From assembly GCF_000160835.1 (NCBI RefSeq), contig NZ_GG700732.1, positions 435,643-499,642 on the forward strand: a DNA stretch of 64,000 bases, read 5' to 3'. This document shows, piece after piece, positions 34,923 through 44,625 of this stretch. The notes under the pieces were generated by a model. The model was not told the DNA's origin, did no database searches, and saw only the letters and a program-made list of their open reading frames with translations. Numbering within the stretch: position 1 is the first letter of the stretch; each line of letters begins with the position of its first letter. This DNA is from Limosilactobacillus antri DSM 16041. Its GTDB lineage: Bacteria > Bacillota > Bacilli > Lactobacillales > Lactobacillaceae. Position numbers and translations under genes: made by a program.

Positions 34923-37164
34923 CGAACAACCGACTCGCAGTTCCCGCCGGCAACCCGACGAAGAGCGCGATGAGGAGCAACGAAGCGGCGGTTTAGTCAA
35001 GAAGATTATCCTGTCAATCGTCGGGGTCGTGATCTTGCTGATTGTCGCCGGCGCTGCCCTCTTCTTTTACTACGCGTCGAGTGCGCCGAAGATTAGTCAA
35101 AGCGAGTTAGCTAGTCAAAACGGAACCACTATCTATGATAGCCAGAACCGGGTAATTTCCCGGCTGGGCCTGCAAAAGCGTGAATACGCCAAGGATAGTC
35201 AGGTTCCAGCAACCTTGAAGCACGCGGTCGTTTCCATTGAGGACCGCCGCTTTTACAAGCACCACGGGGTCGACCCGATTCGGATCGCGGGGGCTGCGAC
35301 CGCGAACATCTTTGGCCGCTCCGATGGGATGCAGGGTGGTAGTACCCTGACCCAACAGCTGGTTAAACTGTCCGTCTTTTCCACAGCCGCTTCAGACCGG
35401 ACCTTTAAACGGAAGGCCCAGGAAGCCTGGCTGGCAATCAACGTGGAACGTCACTTCAGCAAAAACCAGATCCTTGATTTTTACATTAACAAGGTCTACA
35501 TGGGTAACGGGGTTTACGGAATGCAAACTGCGGCCCAGTACTACTACGGCAAGGACCTCGACCAGCTGAGCCTCTCCCAGTTAGCCCTGCTGGCCGGGAT
35601 GCCGCAGTCACCGACCTACTATAACCCACTGTCAAGCAACACCCAGGCAGCGACCCGTCGGCGAAATGAGGTCTTGAACGCAATGGTGCGGAGCAAGTAC
35701 ATCACCCAGGCCCAGGCGGATAAGGCAGCCCAGGACAGTATCACCGCCGACCTGGACTCAAGCCACGGTAATACCTCCAACGGGGACGTGAACGTCGATG
35801 AAAAGGTCATTGACCCGTACATCAAAGAAGTGCTGGCCAACCTGCAGGAAAAGGGCTACAACCCTTACAATGATGGTTTGCAGGTCCACACAAACATCGA
35901 CCTGGCCGCCCAAAAGCACCTCTATAACGCGGCAAATAACACCGTTCCGTTCCAAAGCAACCAGATGCAGGCCGGCGTGGCAATCACTGATCCGCACAAT
36001 GGTCAGGTCGTTGCCATGCTCGGCGGCCGGCACACGGGGAACGTGGTTTACGGTCTGAACCGGGCCGTGCAGACCAACCGGAGTTCCGGTTCGACCGCCA
36101 AGCCGTTAATGGATTACGGTCCGGCAATTGAGTATCTTCAGTGGCCAACCTTCAAGGCGGTCCAGGATACCAAGTTCTACTACCCGGGGACCAGCATCGC
36201 CCTCCACGACTTTGATAATAAGTACAAGGGAACGATGACGATGCGGGCGGCCCTCGTCCAGTCGCGGAACGTGCCCGCCATTCGGACCCTGCAAGACGTG
36301 GGAATCAAGCGGGCAACGACCTTCCTGAACGGGCTGGGGATTTCGCAAAAGAAGCCGTACACCCTGCAAAACGGGATCGGCTTGTACATTTCACCGTTGC
36401 AAGTATCCGCGGCGTACGCGGCCTTTGCCAACGGCGGGACCTACTACGAACCGTACTACATTTCTTCGATTACTACCCAGGACGGCAACGTCAAGCGCTT
36501 CAGTTCCAAGGGGCACCAGGCAATGAACAAGGCGACCGCTTACATGATGACCGATATGCTCAAGGGCGTCTTCACCGATTCCCAGGGTTCCGGACGGGAA
36601 GCCAACATCAGTGGGGTCAACCAGGCCGGAAAGACCGGGACGACCAACTATCCGGGCGGCAACCAATCTGGGGTCATGGATTCCTGGATGGCTGGCTACA
36701 CCAAGAACTACTCAATTGCCGTTTGGACCGGTTATGACCGGCCGCAATCGGCCAGCCCGATTTCCGATACCTATACCAACTCTGCCCAATGGCTGTACAA
36801 GTCAGAGATGGAATACCTCGACAGTCGGAACCACGCCTCTAACTGGAAGATGCCGGATACGGTCGAAGCCGTCCGGGTTAATGGCAAGCGTCAACTGGTC
36901 ATTAAGGATTCAAAGTGGGCCTTAGAATACGCGGCGATCGATGACGATGATGAAAGCAGTAGCAGCAGCGAGAGCCGGTCATCGTCACTCAGCAGTTCAA
37001 TTATTTCTTCCTCGTCAGTCTTTAGCAACAATGGTCAGGAGCAAAACAGCTCCAGCACCACTACCCAGTCCAGCAGTGCTAACACAACCACGCCGAACGG
37101 GAATGCTGCTAATAATAACAACAATGGTCAACAGACGCCACCAAGTAATGCCGGCGGCCAATAA
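34912..37164 (+). CDS. pbp1A: Class A penicillin-binding protein PBP1A
   Basis: A 750-residue bifunctional peptidoglycan synthase. One transmembrane helix spans about 31-54. The glycosyltransferase domain has the catalytic Glu in SIEDRRFYKHHG (E110) and GGSTLTQQLVK. The transpeptidase nucleophile is S394 in GSTAKP, with the KTGTTN motif near 574. The C-terminal 85 residues are low-complexity Ser/Asn/Gln with acidic start, likely a wall-facing linker. RBS AAAGGAG lies in the recU end. It is coupled to recU and ends before two terminators. Confidence 0.95.
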   Translation: MSNNEQPTRSSRRQPDEERDEEQRSGGLVKKIILSIVGVVILLIVAGAALFFYYASSAPKISQSELASQNGTTIYDSQNRVISRLGLQKREYAKDSQVPATLKHAVVSIEDRRFYKHHGVDPIRIAGAATANIFGRSDGMQGGSTLTQQLVKLSVFSTAASDRTFKRKAQEAWLAINVERHFSKNQILDFYINKVYMGNGVYGMQTAAQYYYGKDLDQLSLSQLALLAGMPQSPTYYNPLSSNTQAATRRRNEVLNAMVRSKYITQAQADKAAQDSITADLDSSHGNTSNGDVNVDEKVIDPYIKEVLANLQEKGYNPYNDGLQVHTNIDLAAQKHLYNAANNTVPFQSNQMQAGVAITDPHNGQVVAMLGGRHTGNVVYGLNRAVQTNRSSGSTAKPLMDYGPAIEYLQWPTFKAVQDTKFYYPGTSIALHDFDNKYKGTMTMRAALVQSRNVPAIRTLQDVGIKRATTFLNGLGISQKKPYTLQNGIGLYISPLQVSAAYAAFANGGTYYEPYYISSITTQDGNVKRFSSKGHQAMNKATAYMMTDMLKGVFTDSQGSGREANISGVNQAGKTGTTNYPGGNQSGVMDSWMAGYTKNYSIAVWTGYDRPQSASPISDTYTNSAQWLYKSEMEYLDSRNHASNWKMPDTVEAVRVNGKRQLVIKDSKWALEYAAIDDDDESSSSSESRSSSLSSSIISSSSVFSNNGQEQNSSSTTTQSSSANTTTPNGNAANNNNNGQQTPPSNAGGQ

Positions 37165-37231
37165 TTAGCCGCTAGAAACAACTCTGTTCCAGAAAAAGTT
37201 AATCATGAAATGATGATTATCATCTAAAGTG

Positions 37232-37324
37232 ACGGCCCTTACCAGAAAAAATAATTCTGGCAAGGGCCGTTGCCATCTAAAAAACGTCGTCGCAACGAAT
37301 AATCCGTTGCTGACGACGTTTTTT
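37232..37324. terminator. Two consecutive bidirectional hairpins between pbp1A and the EamA gene
   Basis: ACGGCCCTT-CAGAA pairs with TTCTG-AAGGGCCGT at 37232-37270. AAAAACGTCGTC-CAACG pairs with CGTTG-GACGACGTTTTT at 37279-37324. The second has T and A tracts on both sides and serves both converging genes. Confidence 0.85.
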
Positions 37325-37343
37325 AGTTTCTTAAATCAAATAT

Positions 37344-38267
37344 TCACACTTGGAGTTTCCGGCGGCCGTCCTGCAAGAGGTAGATGGCAACCAGGACCAG
37401 GATAATTCCGATAATTTCCACCCAGTTCATGAAGATGTGGAAGAAAATCACGCTCAAGACCGAGGTTACGATCGGCTGCAGGGCATCCATGATGCTGACC
37501 ACGTCCGATGGTGCAAAGTTGGTTGCGTGCAGCAGCAAGCCAAATGGTAAAATCGTCCCGAACAGGATCACCGTCCCCACCGACAGCACGAGGGTTGTCG
37601 AGATGTGCGGCGGGTTGACCCACATTGGCCGGTAAAGGTTAAAGAGGACCCCGGCAATCATCGTCCCCCAGCCAAGTACCACCAGTGGCGGATTCTTGGC
37701 TACCGCCCGCTTCGGCAGGACAACGTAAAACGCCGCGGTAATCCCGGAACCCAGGCCCCACAAAAGGGAAACTACTGGCAGCGACAGTGAATGCAGGTTC
37801 CCCCGGGTAACACACATCACGATCCCAACCATCGCCAGAATAAAGGCAATGATGTCACTGCGCAGGGGCCGCTCCCGCAGGATAACAACATCCCCGAGAA
37901 CGATAAACAGCGGTGACAGGTACTGTAAAATGGTTGCCGCAGAGGCATTCCCCGTCTGGACCGCGTAGTAGAAAGTCAGCAGGTTCAGCATCAATCCGAA
38001 GATGGCGTAGGTTACAACCGAGATCGCGGTTTCCTTGGTCTTAAAGACGTCAAAGGTGCGCTTCCCATAAATGCAGAAACTGATTGCCAATAGAATTACT
38101 CCGGTAATCAGGGTCCGGGTCGACAGCATCCAAGTGGCCGGAATTGCCAGGTTTTGCGAGATTAGCTGGAGTACCGTCCCGGAAATCCCCCACATAACGG
38201 AGGCGAGGGCCGCCCAGCCAATCCCTTTCATTACCTGCCGTGACAAATTACTATTATCCATTTTCAT
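37344..38267 (-). CDS. EamA/DMT-superfamily transporter
   Basis: A 307-residue membrane protein with ten hydrophobic helices arranged as two EamA repeats (first ending near 150, second starting near PVVSLLWGLGSG). A duplicated five-helix unit with GWAALASVMWGISG at the start is typical of drug/metabolite exporters of the RarD/YdcZ-like group. The substrate is unknown; amino-acid export is common in the family. It converges with pbp1A. Confidence 0.88.
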   Translation of the reverse strand: MKMDNSNLSRQVMKGIGWAALASVMWGISGTVLQLISQNLAIPATWMLSTRTLITGVILLAISFCIYGKRTFDVFKTKETAISVVTYAIFGLMLNLLTFYYAVQTGNASAATILQYLSPLFIVLGDVVILRERPLRSDIIAFILAMVGIVMCVTRGNLHSLSLPVVSLLWGLGSGITAAFYVVLPKRAVAKNPPLVVLGWGTMIAGVLFNLYRPMWVNPPHISTTLVLSVGTVILFGTILPFGLLLHATNFAPSDVVSIMDALQPIVTSVLSVIFFHIFMNWVEIIGIILVLVAIYLLQDGRRKLQV

Positions 38268-38284
38268 CCATCCCTTCTCTACTC

Positions 38285-38992
38285 TTACTCGCCCAATTTG
38301 TAAATTGGGATCTTCGGGCCGCGCGGCTGCTTGCCCTTGCCGGTTGAAGCCGGCGCCTGGCCGTGCTGCTTCTCAAACTGGCGCTCGTGCTCTTCGATGT
38401 CATGCTGACTGCGTAAGCCCTGGCGCGCCCAGCTCTCCAGGATCCGCTCCATGTATTTGAGGTTGAGGGCACTGTTTAACACCGCTTGCCGCAGGGCCAG
38501 TTTAATCATTACCGGGCTGTAACTATCCTTATCCAGCCAGTCATTTACAATCTGCATCTCCATTGCCGACAAAGGACGGTTAAACTCGGCTTCCAGCTGG
38601 TTGAAGGTCTTCATCCGCTCATTAGCGCCCGTATCCGCCGCCTGCTGGTCGGTCTGCTGCTGATCGTAGAGGACCAGCCGGCTGATCAGCGGTGTAAAAT
38701 CATACACCGCCTCTTCCTTGCCGTCCGCCTGCCGCTGCATTTTTTGCTCCGCCAGGCCGTTGACCATCATCTGGTGCAACTGGTCAAAGACCTGGACTTC
38801 AGACGTTCCCAAGTTTTTGGCCACCTGCCGGATATCCGGGTTGGCCACCCCATGATCCTGGTAAGACTTAAACTGCAGGTAGAGCACCAGCTGAGCAGTG
38901 GTCAGCCCCAATTCCTTATAGTGGTGGAGCAACAGGTTGCTGATCAGGGTTTCCCCCGCCGCCAGGTAGCGCTGCAAAACATTATCCGCCAT
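38285..38992 (-). CDS. dnaD: DnaD-like replication protein
   Basis: A 235-residue primosomal protein that helps load the helicase at origins and restart sites. The N-terminal winged helix covers about 1-100 (LGLTTAQLVLYLQFKSYQ, IRQVAKNLGTSEVQVFDQL). The C-terminal DnaB_2/DnaD domain spans about 135-215 and includes the AEFNRPLSAMEMQIVNDW and YMERILESWARQGLRS motifs. The basic tail ends PRGPKIPIYKLGE. It is downstream of the tseB-like gene. Confidence 0.9.
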   Translation of the reverse strand: MADNVLQRYLAAGETLISNLLLHHYKELGLTTAQLVLYLQFKSYQDHGVANPDIRQVAKNLGTSEVQVFDQLHQMMVNGLAEQKMQRQADGKEEAVYDFTPLISRLVLYDQQQTDQQAADTGANERMKTFNQLEAEFNRPLSAMEMQIVNDWLDKDSYSPVMIKLALRQAVLNSALNLKYMERILESWARQGLRSQHDIEEHERQFEKQHGQAPASTGKGKQPRGPKIPIYKLGE

Positions 38993-39010
38993 TTAACACC
39001 CCTCCGATAT

Positions 39011-39049
39011 AAGAGGTTGGGAGAAAATCGTGTTTTCCCCCAACCTCTT
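39011..39049 (-). terminator. Hairpin between the tseB-like gene and dnaD
   Basis: AAGAGGTTGGG-GAAAA pairs with TTTTC-CCCAACCTCTT. The following T tract is weak, so partial read-through into dnaD is likely. Confidence 0.6.
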
Positions 39050-39056
39050 GACGACT

Positions 39057-39575
39057 TTATAAGTTATTAATCTCTTGAACATACTGGCCGGTCTTGAAGT
39101 TGATCAGGTCGTAGCACAGCCGGCCTTTACTATTCCGGTAGGTAACTTCCCAAACGGCCTTATTATTAAAGACGCCTGGTGCAACCTTGAGAATTGCACT
39201 GGGGTGCCGGCGCTGCCTGGTCATCGTCCGGACCTGCTGGGCAGATAGCCCGTCCGCCTGCTTGAGCACCCGGAGGTCTCCGCCCTTTTGCGGGACAATC
39301 ACCAGGATGGCTTGACCCTGCCGGTTCTTCCCGGCAACCGTGTAGAAGGTATTCTCCCGGTTATAGATGTAAAACTTCTGTGGATCCTGAAGGTGACCAT
39401 ATTTTTTGGCCAGCTGGATGGCCTGCCGGCGAGCGGCCGCCCGTGGCTGATTGCTGACCGCGTACGTCACCCACCCCACCAGCAAGATCACCAGGATTGC
39501 CAGCAAAACGTTGCGGACTCGCTTGCGAAACGAACCGCGGCTCTGTGCTTGTTGAACTTCACGTCGACTTTGCAT
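39057..39575 (-). CDS. TseB/YpmB-like membrane-anchored protein (DUF5590)
   Basis: A 172-residue protein with an N-terminal basic stretch, one transmembrane helix at about 22-40 (VLLAILVILLVGWVTYAVS) and an extracellular domain resembling the PepSY-like fold of YpmB/TseB, which modulates PBP2A in Bacillus. The start is the ATG after GAAAGGATAGCAAG. The order dinG, ypmB, dnaD on one strand is the conserved Firmicute arrangement and supports the call. Confidence 0.82.
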   Translation of the reverse strand: MQSRREVQQAQSRGSFRKRVRNVLLAILVILLVGWVTYAVSNQPRAAARRQAIQLAKKYGHLQDPQKFYIYNRENTFYTVAGKNRQGQAILVIVPQKGGDLRVLKQADGLSAQQVRTMTRQRRHPSAILKVAPGVFNNKAVWEVTYRNSKGRLCYDLINFKTGQYVQEINNL

Positions 39576-39647
39576 TCTTGCTATCCTTTCCTCGGCTTCT
39601 GATGTCAATCTTTTAGATTATACCAAAAAATTACTAACTGGCGTTAA

Positions 39648-42497
39648 TTAATGGTGCTTTTTAATAAAATTATTAGCAGTCTGCACCAGCTGGGCGGTCG
39701 GCAACACGGTCAGGGGGTAGTCCCGCTCCAGGTTCTTCATCATCGTCTGCCCATAGCGGCGGGTCAGCAGGCGCGGGTCGAGGATTACCGCTACCCCGGT
39801 ATCGTGTTCGCTGCGGATCAGCCGGCCAATCCCCTGCCGCAGGCGCATCGTCGCTTTCGGCAGCTCCGACTGGTAGAAGGGGTTCTTGCCCTGGCGCTTG
39901 AGCAGGCTGTTGTACGCCCGGTTCATAATCTCGTCGGGGGAATCAAAGGGCAGCCGGGTGATAATCAGGAGCTCCAAGGCCGTGTCCGGCAGGTCAACCC
40001 CTTCCCAGAAGCTGGCCGCCCCCAGCAGGAGTGCATTTTCACCGGTGGAAAACTGCTTAAGGATTTTTTCCCGGCTGCCGGTAATCCCCTGGGCCAGGAT
40101 GTCCCGCTGGTTAAAGAGGTCCGTCTCCCGCAGCTGCGAGTAGACCTGGTCAACCATCAACAGCGAATTAAACAGGACCATCGTCTGACAATTGCTGTCC
40201 TTAGTCAGGTCGTAAATCGTCCGGGCCAGGTAGTGAACGTAGTCCGCGTTCTTCTGGTTGCCCGGCAGGGGGGCGTCCTTAGCAATCAGGACCTTGGAAT
40301 GGTGCTGGTAGTCAAACGGCGAAGCAAAGCGTTTGGTCAGCGTGCCCCGCCGGTCCAAGTCCAACTGCTGGTACAGGTATTGCGACCGGCTCGAGCTAAA
40401 GAGGGTTGCGCCGACGAAGAGCGGTTGGGCAAAGTAGGGATAGACCTGTTCCGTCAAAAAGTGGTTAGCAGAGAGCAGGCCGCCCCGCAGGACCATCGTA
40501 CTGTGCTCTGCCGACTGCCGAATCGTTAGCCAGAATGCCGCCTCGTCGCCCCGCTGGCGAAGGGTTTCGTTAAAGCTATTAAGCGTCGTATCGGCATCCA
40601 CCAGCGTCGTCAGCTGGCTCTGAAACTGGCTCATCAGGTAGCGGTCACTGGGCAGCCACCGCCCCGCCTGCTGGCCAAAGATATGCCGGAGGGCGGAAAA
40701 ATGCAGCTGCACGCTGCCCAGGGCCTGTTCCAGCTCCATCATCACCGGACCGCCGATGTCCAAGAGCTGCTCCAGCTGTTCGTTCTCCAGTGGCTGTTCA
40801 ATTAGCTCATTTTCCGCGTTCGTGCTGGTTTGCTGCATAAACTGCCGGTAAAGCGCCTGCTGGAACTGGTTGACGGCCTCGCTCACGTGTTGCAGGTCCT
40901 CTCGGAGCAATTCGACGTTATAGCTCCCCAGGGGATGGTCGGCAAAGATATTGACCAGGTTGCGTTCGCTACCGTTATTAACCAGGCCGTCCAGAATGTG
41001 CACGGCGGCCCGGATCTGTTGGAAGTTAAACTGGCGCCGCGACTGACGAAGAATATTGCGGCTCAGGTGCTGGGCCTCGTCAACCACTAGGTATGGCCGC
41101 CGGGTGCCATCCCCCAGCAGCTCGGCATGGGCCACCAGGTAGGAGTGGTTGGTAATAATTACGTCTGCCTGGGCCAGGCGCTGGTCCCGCCGGACTAAAA
41201 AGTCATCCTTGTAGAACTCGCTCTTCGGGTTGAGCGTTCGGACCCCCCGGTGGCGAATTTCAGTAAAGTATGGTGAATGAGTGGCCGTTAGGTTGAGCTC
41301 ATCGAGGTCGCCGGTCGTCGTCTGCAGGAGCCAGACGAGAATTTTAGCCTTAATCAGCTGCACCAGCTTGGAATCCTCAATCACGCTCAAGGAGTGAACG
41401 AACTTGGCAAGGTCAATATAGTGCTGGTTGCCCTTGACCACGACGCTGTTGACCGTAAACGGCAGCACCCGGTTGAGCTGGCGGACCGCCTGGCTGTCGA
41501 CCTGTTCCTGGAGCAGGTTGGTGGCCGTGCTGACCACGATCCGCTTATCTGGAAAGGCAGCATAGGCCAACGGCAACAGGTAGCCGAGGGTCTTGCCGCT
41601 CCCAGTGCCGGCCTCGACAACCATGTTCTTCGGCTCGTCATGCGTGTAGTTATTATAGATACTATTCATCATCTTGGCCTGGACCGGCCGAAAATCGAGC
41701 TGGTCCTGGAAGAGCTTTTCCTTCGCCCGCCGGGTCGCCGGATAGCGAACCTTGGCCGTGGACTTTTCGACCGCTAGGGGCCGCTGCTTATGCAAAACCA
41801 GGCCGTGACTAACGAATAAGTCCTCACTGAGTGGCTGCGGATGGGTCCGACGCCGGTCAAGTTCCGCCGCCAAGACGTCGGCCGTCTGCTGGGGCAGGTC
41901 CAACTTCATCTGAACCAACTGGTCGAGGGTCACCGTCGGCAGGTCATGAACCCGCTTCAGCAGGTCAACCAGTAAGCCCGTGGTGGCCTCCGCGTCAGAA
42001 ACCGCGCTGTGCGGGTGGTCATGTTCAATTTGCAGGCTGCTGGTCAGGTCGCGCAGGCGAAAACTCTTCGCCGTCGGCAACAGGATCTGGCTGAGCGTCA
42101 CCGTATCAATGGCCTTAATCGATAGCGGCGGGTAGCCGGCCCGCTCCAGCTCCGCGTTTAAAAACGGGAAGTCAAAGTTGACGTTGTGGGCCACGAAGAT
42201 TGTCCCCGTCAGCAAGCTATAGATTGTTCCTGCGACATCCTCAAAGAGCGGGGCCTTACGCACATCCCGCTCCTGGATCCCGGTCAGCTGCACGACCGCG
42301 CGGGGGATCCTTTCCCGCGGGTTGATTTTGGTTTCAAAGCGGTTGATCACCTGGCCGTCCTGAACCAGGACACAGCCGACCTGAATGATGCGGTCACCAT
42401 GGTTTACACTGGTACCGGTCGTTTCCAGGTCGACCACTGAATAGATTGGCGCGGTTCGATCACGCTTTGGTGACCGCCGCTTAGTTTTCTTTTGCAA
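39648..42497 (-). CDS. dinG: DinG-family helicase with DnaQ-type 3'-5' exonuclease domain
   Basis: A 949-residue fusion typical of Firmicutes. The exonuclease domain at about 18-190 has VDLETTGTSVNHGD, the ExoII AHNVNFDFPFL and the ExoIII HSAVSDAEAT. The XPD-like superfamily 2 helicase has Walker A EAGTGSGKTLGY and VVDEAQHLS, with the C-terminal motif VI in RLRQGIGRLIRSEHD. No iron-sulfur cysteine cluster is seen, as in Bacillus DinG. The start codon is TTG with GGTGA close by. It begins the dinG-tseB-dnaD group. Confidence 0.93.
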   Translation of the reverse strand: MQKKTKRRSPKRDRTAPIYSVVDLETTGTSVNHGDRIIQVGCVLVQDGQVINRFETKINPRERIPRAVVQLTGIQERDVRKAPLFEDVAGTIYSLLTGTIFVAHNVNFDFPFLNAELERAGYPPLSIKAIDTVTLSQILLPTAKSFRLRDLTSSLQIEHDHPHSAVSDAEATTGLLVDLLKRVHDLPTVTLDQLVQMKLDLPQQTADVLAAELDRRRTHPQPLSEDLFVSHGLVLHKQRPLAVEKSTAKVRYPATRRAKEKLFQDQLDFRPVQAKMMNSIYNNYTHDEPKNMVVEAGTGSGKTLGYLLPLAYAAFPDKRIVVSTATNLLQEQVDSQAVRQLNRVLPFTVNSVVVKGNQHYIDLAKFVHSLSVIEDSKLVQLIKAKILVWLLQTTTGDLDELNLTATHSPYFTEIRHRGVRTLNPKSEFYKDDFLVRRDQRLAQADVIITNHSYLVAHAELLGDGTRRPYLVVDEAQHLSRNILRQSRRQFNFQQIRAAVHILDGLVNNGSERNLVNIFADHPLGSYNVELLREDLQHVSEAVNQFQQALYRQFMQQTSTNAENELIEQPLENEQLEQLLDIGGPVMMELEQALGSVQLHFSALRHIFGQQAGRWLPSDRYLMSQFQSQLTTLVDADTTLNSFNETLRQRGDEAAFWLTIRQSAEHSTMVLRGGLLSANHFLTEQVYPYFAQPLFVGATLFSSSRSQYLYQQLDLDRRGTLTKRFASPFDYQHHSKVLIAKDAPLPGNQKNADYVHYLARTIYDLTKDSNCQTMVLFNSLLMVDQVYSQLRETDLFNQRDILAQGITGSREKILKQFSTGENALLLGAASFWEGVDLPDTALELLIITRLPFDSPDEIMNRAYNSLLKRQGKNPFYQSELPKATMRLRQGIGRLIRSEHDTGVAVILDPRLLTRRYGQTMMKNLERDYPLTVLPTAQLVQTANNFIKKHH

Positions 42498-42677
42498 AAT
42501 ATCACCGGATTTCTCCTATTTTATTACAATAATATGATACACCATTCTTCCCCAGCCGCGGGTGATTATGTCGGTGAATTCTTTAGATTTAGTTACGAGT
42601 AGGTTCTCCCCCTTTTCCATTAGACTATTTTAAGTTATGATGGAAAATGGAATTTTTATCTGAGAAAGTAGGTTACG

Positions 42678-43628
42678 ATGGTGAAACAACAGGGGATTGG
42701 AACGAGCCATGCCAAAATTATTTTGATGGGAGAACACAGTGTCGTGTACGGTCAGCCCGCGATTGCGCTCCCGCTTCCCAGCGTTAAGCTAACGGCGACC
42801 ATCGAGCAACGGCAAACGCATGAGCAGCTCATTGCCAGCCGCTATTACAACGGGCCGCTCAGCCAGCTACCGGCGGCGATGCGCGGCATTCAAAAACTGA
42901 TTGAGGCGCTCTGCCAGCGCTTTGCCGGTGAACAGGACGGCTGGCGGCTGACCATTGCCAGCGAGCTGCCCGCAGAACGGGGAATGGGGTCATCTGCCGC
43001 AACCGCAATCGCGATTGTGCGCGCTTTTTTTGATTATTACGAAAAGTCCCTGGATCGCCCAACGCTGCTCAAACTCGCCGACATTGAAGAAGAGGTCACC
43101 CACCGGAGCCCCTCCGGCCTAGACGCGGCGACCAGTTCATCTGCTCAGCCGTTGTACTACGTTAAGGGCCAGGCCGGCCAAGCACTGGAAATGAACCTGA
43201 CGGCTACAATGGTCATTGCCGATACGGGAGTCAAGGGCGCCACTAAAGAGGCCATCACGGATGTCCAGGCACTCATTCAATCAGACCCGGCAACTGCCAA
43301 CCGGCATATCGAACACCTGGGGTCGCTGGTCAGGGATGTCCGCGGCTTTTTGCAAAACAATGAAGTCGGCAAGCTGGGGGTGGCACTAGATGCGGCTCAG
43401 GACGACCTGGCAGCCCTCGGGGTCAGCAACGACCAGCTCGACCACTTGATTGCCGTCGCCCGGGCTAATGGTGCCCGGGGGGCCAAGCTAACCGGAGGCG
43501 GCCGTGGTGGCTGTATGTTTGCCATCATGGAAACCGCCCTCGGGGCCCGGCGCCTCGCCAGTATTCTCAAGGAACATGGTGCCGCCCAGACCTGGATTCA
43601 ACCGCTGGATCAAGGAGGAACAATCTAA
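42678..43628 (+). CDS. mvk: Mevalonate kinase
   Basis: A 316-residue GHMP kinase that phosphorylates mevalonate. The ATP loop is ELPAERGMGSSAATAIAI near 96-113. The N-terminal HAKIILMGEHSVVYGQPAIALPL and the C-terminal KLTGGGRGGCMFAI are family motifs. It is first of four mevalonate-pathway genes; its last base is the first base of the next start, so the two are coupled. Confidence 0.95.
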   Translation: MVKQQGIGTSHAKIILMGEHSVVYGQPAIALPLPSVKLTATIEQRQTHEQLIASRYYNGPLSQLPAAMRGIQKLIEALCQRFAGEQDGWRLTIASELPAERGMGSSAATAIAIVRAFFDYYEKSLDRPTLLKLADIEEEVTHRSPSGLDAATSSSAQPLYYVKGQAGQALEMNLTATMVIADTGVKGATKEAITDVQALIQSDPATANRHIEHLGSLVRDVRGFLQNNEVGKLGVALDAAQDDLAALGVSNDQLDHLIAVARANGARGAKLTGGGRGGCMFAIMETALGARRLASILKEHGAAQTWIQPLDQGGTI

Positions 43629-44599
43629 TGGCGACTGCAAAAGCCCACACCAACATCGCCTTAGTCAAGTACTGGGGCAAAAAAGACCAGGAACTGATAA
43701 TTCCGCAGACGGATAGTCTGTCCCTGACCCTCGATGAATTTTACACCACCACCACGGTTGATTTTGACCAGGAACTGGCCAGCGACCAGGTAATGATTAA
43801 CGGCCAGCAACTTGGCGGCCCCGCCGCACGCAAGGTTACCCGCCTGCTGGACATCGTTCGGCAACGCAGCGACCTCACCGCCCGGGCCCGGGTTGATTCA
43901 CACAACCACGTGCCGACCGCAGCCGGGCTCGCCTCCTCCGCTTCCGCCTTTGCGGCCCTGGCCGGTGCCGCCAGTCAGGCCGCCGGCTTGCAGCTAGACC
44001 GCCGCGGCCTCTCCCGACTGGCCCGGCGTGGGTCCGGGTCGGCAACGCGGTCAGTTTACGGCGGCTTGGTCGAATGGCAAGCCGGTAACGACGACCAAAC
44101 CTCCTACGCGGTCCCGATTATGGAAGAAGTTGACTTTGGGATTGAGATGATTGCGATCCTGATTGACACCCGTCAGAAGAAGATTTCCAGCCGCTTCGGG
44201 ATGCAGCAGAGCGTCGCGACATCCCCCTATTACCGGCTTTGGCCAGAAGTGGTCGCCCACGACATGGTGGCGGTCAAAAAAGCGATTGCTGCTCGGGACG
44301 TTGACCAAATCGGGGCGATCGCCGAAGAAAACGCCCTGCGAATGCACGCCCTGACGCTCTCGGCCGCCCCGGGCTTCACCTACTTTGACAGTGATACCCT
44401 CAAGGCGATGGCCATCGTCCGGGAACTCCGGGCTAACGGTATTAATTGCTACTTCACGATGGATGCCGGGCCCAACGTCAAGGTAATTTACGACCGGGTC
44501 AACCGGGAGGCAGTCTACTCATCACTGGCGGACCAGCTTGGTGCCGACCGGCTGGTGGTTGCCAAACCGGGACCGGGAATTAAGATTTGGAATGATTAA
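43628..44599 (+). CDS. mvaD: Diphosphomevalonate decarboxylase
   Basis: A 323-residue GHMP enzyme giving isopentenyl diphosphate from mevalonate diphosphate. NIALVKYWGKKDQELIIPQTDSLS at the start, the phosphate loop PTAAGLASSASAFAALA near 97-113 and the SGSATRSVYGG segment identify it. The length is normal. AAGGAGG in the mvk end gives the RBS. Confidence 0.95.
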   Translation: MATAKAHTNIALVKYWGKKDQELIIPQTDSLSLTLDEFYTTTTVDFDQELASDQVMINGQQLGGPAARKVTRLLDIVRQRSDLTARARVDSHNHVPTAAGLASSASAFAALAGAASQAAGLQLDRRGLSRLARRGSGSATRSVYGGLVEWQAGNDDQTSYAVPIMEEVDFGIEMIAILIDTRQKKISSRFGMQQSVATSPYYRLWPEVVAHDMVAVKKAIAARDVDQIGAIAEENALRMHALTLSAAPGFTYFDSDTLKAMAIVRELRANGINCYFTMDAGPNVKVIYDRVNREAVYSSLADQLGADRLVVAKPGPGIKIWND

Positions 44600-44625
44600 T
44601 TTGGATGAGAAGGGAAATTAGACAA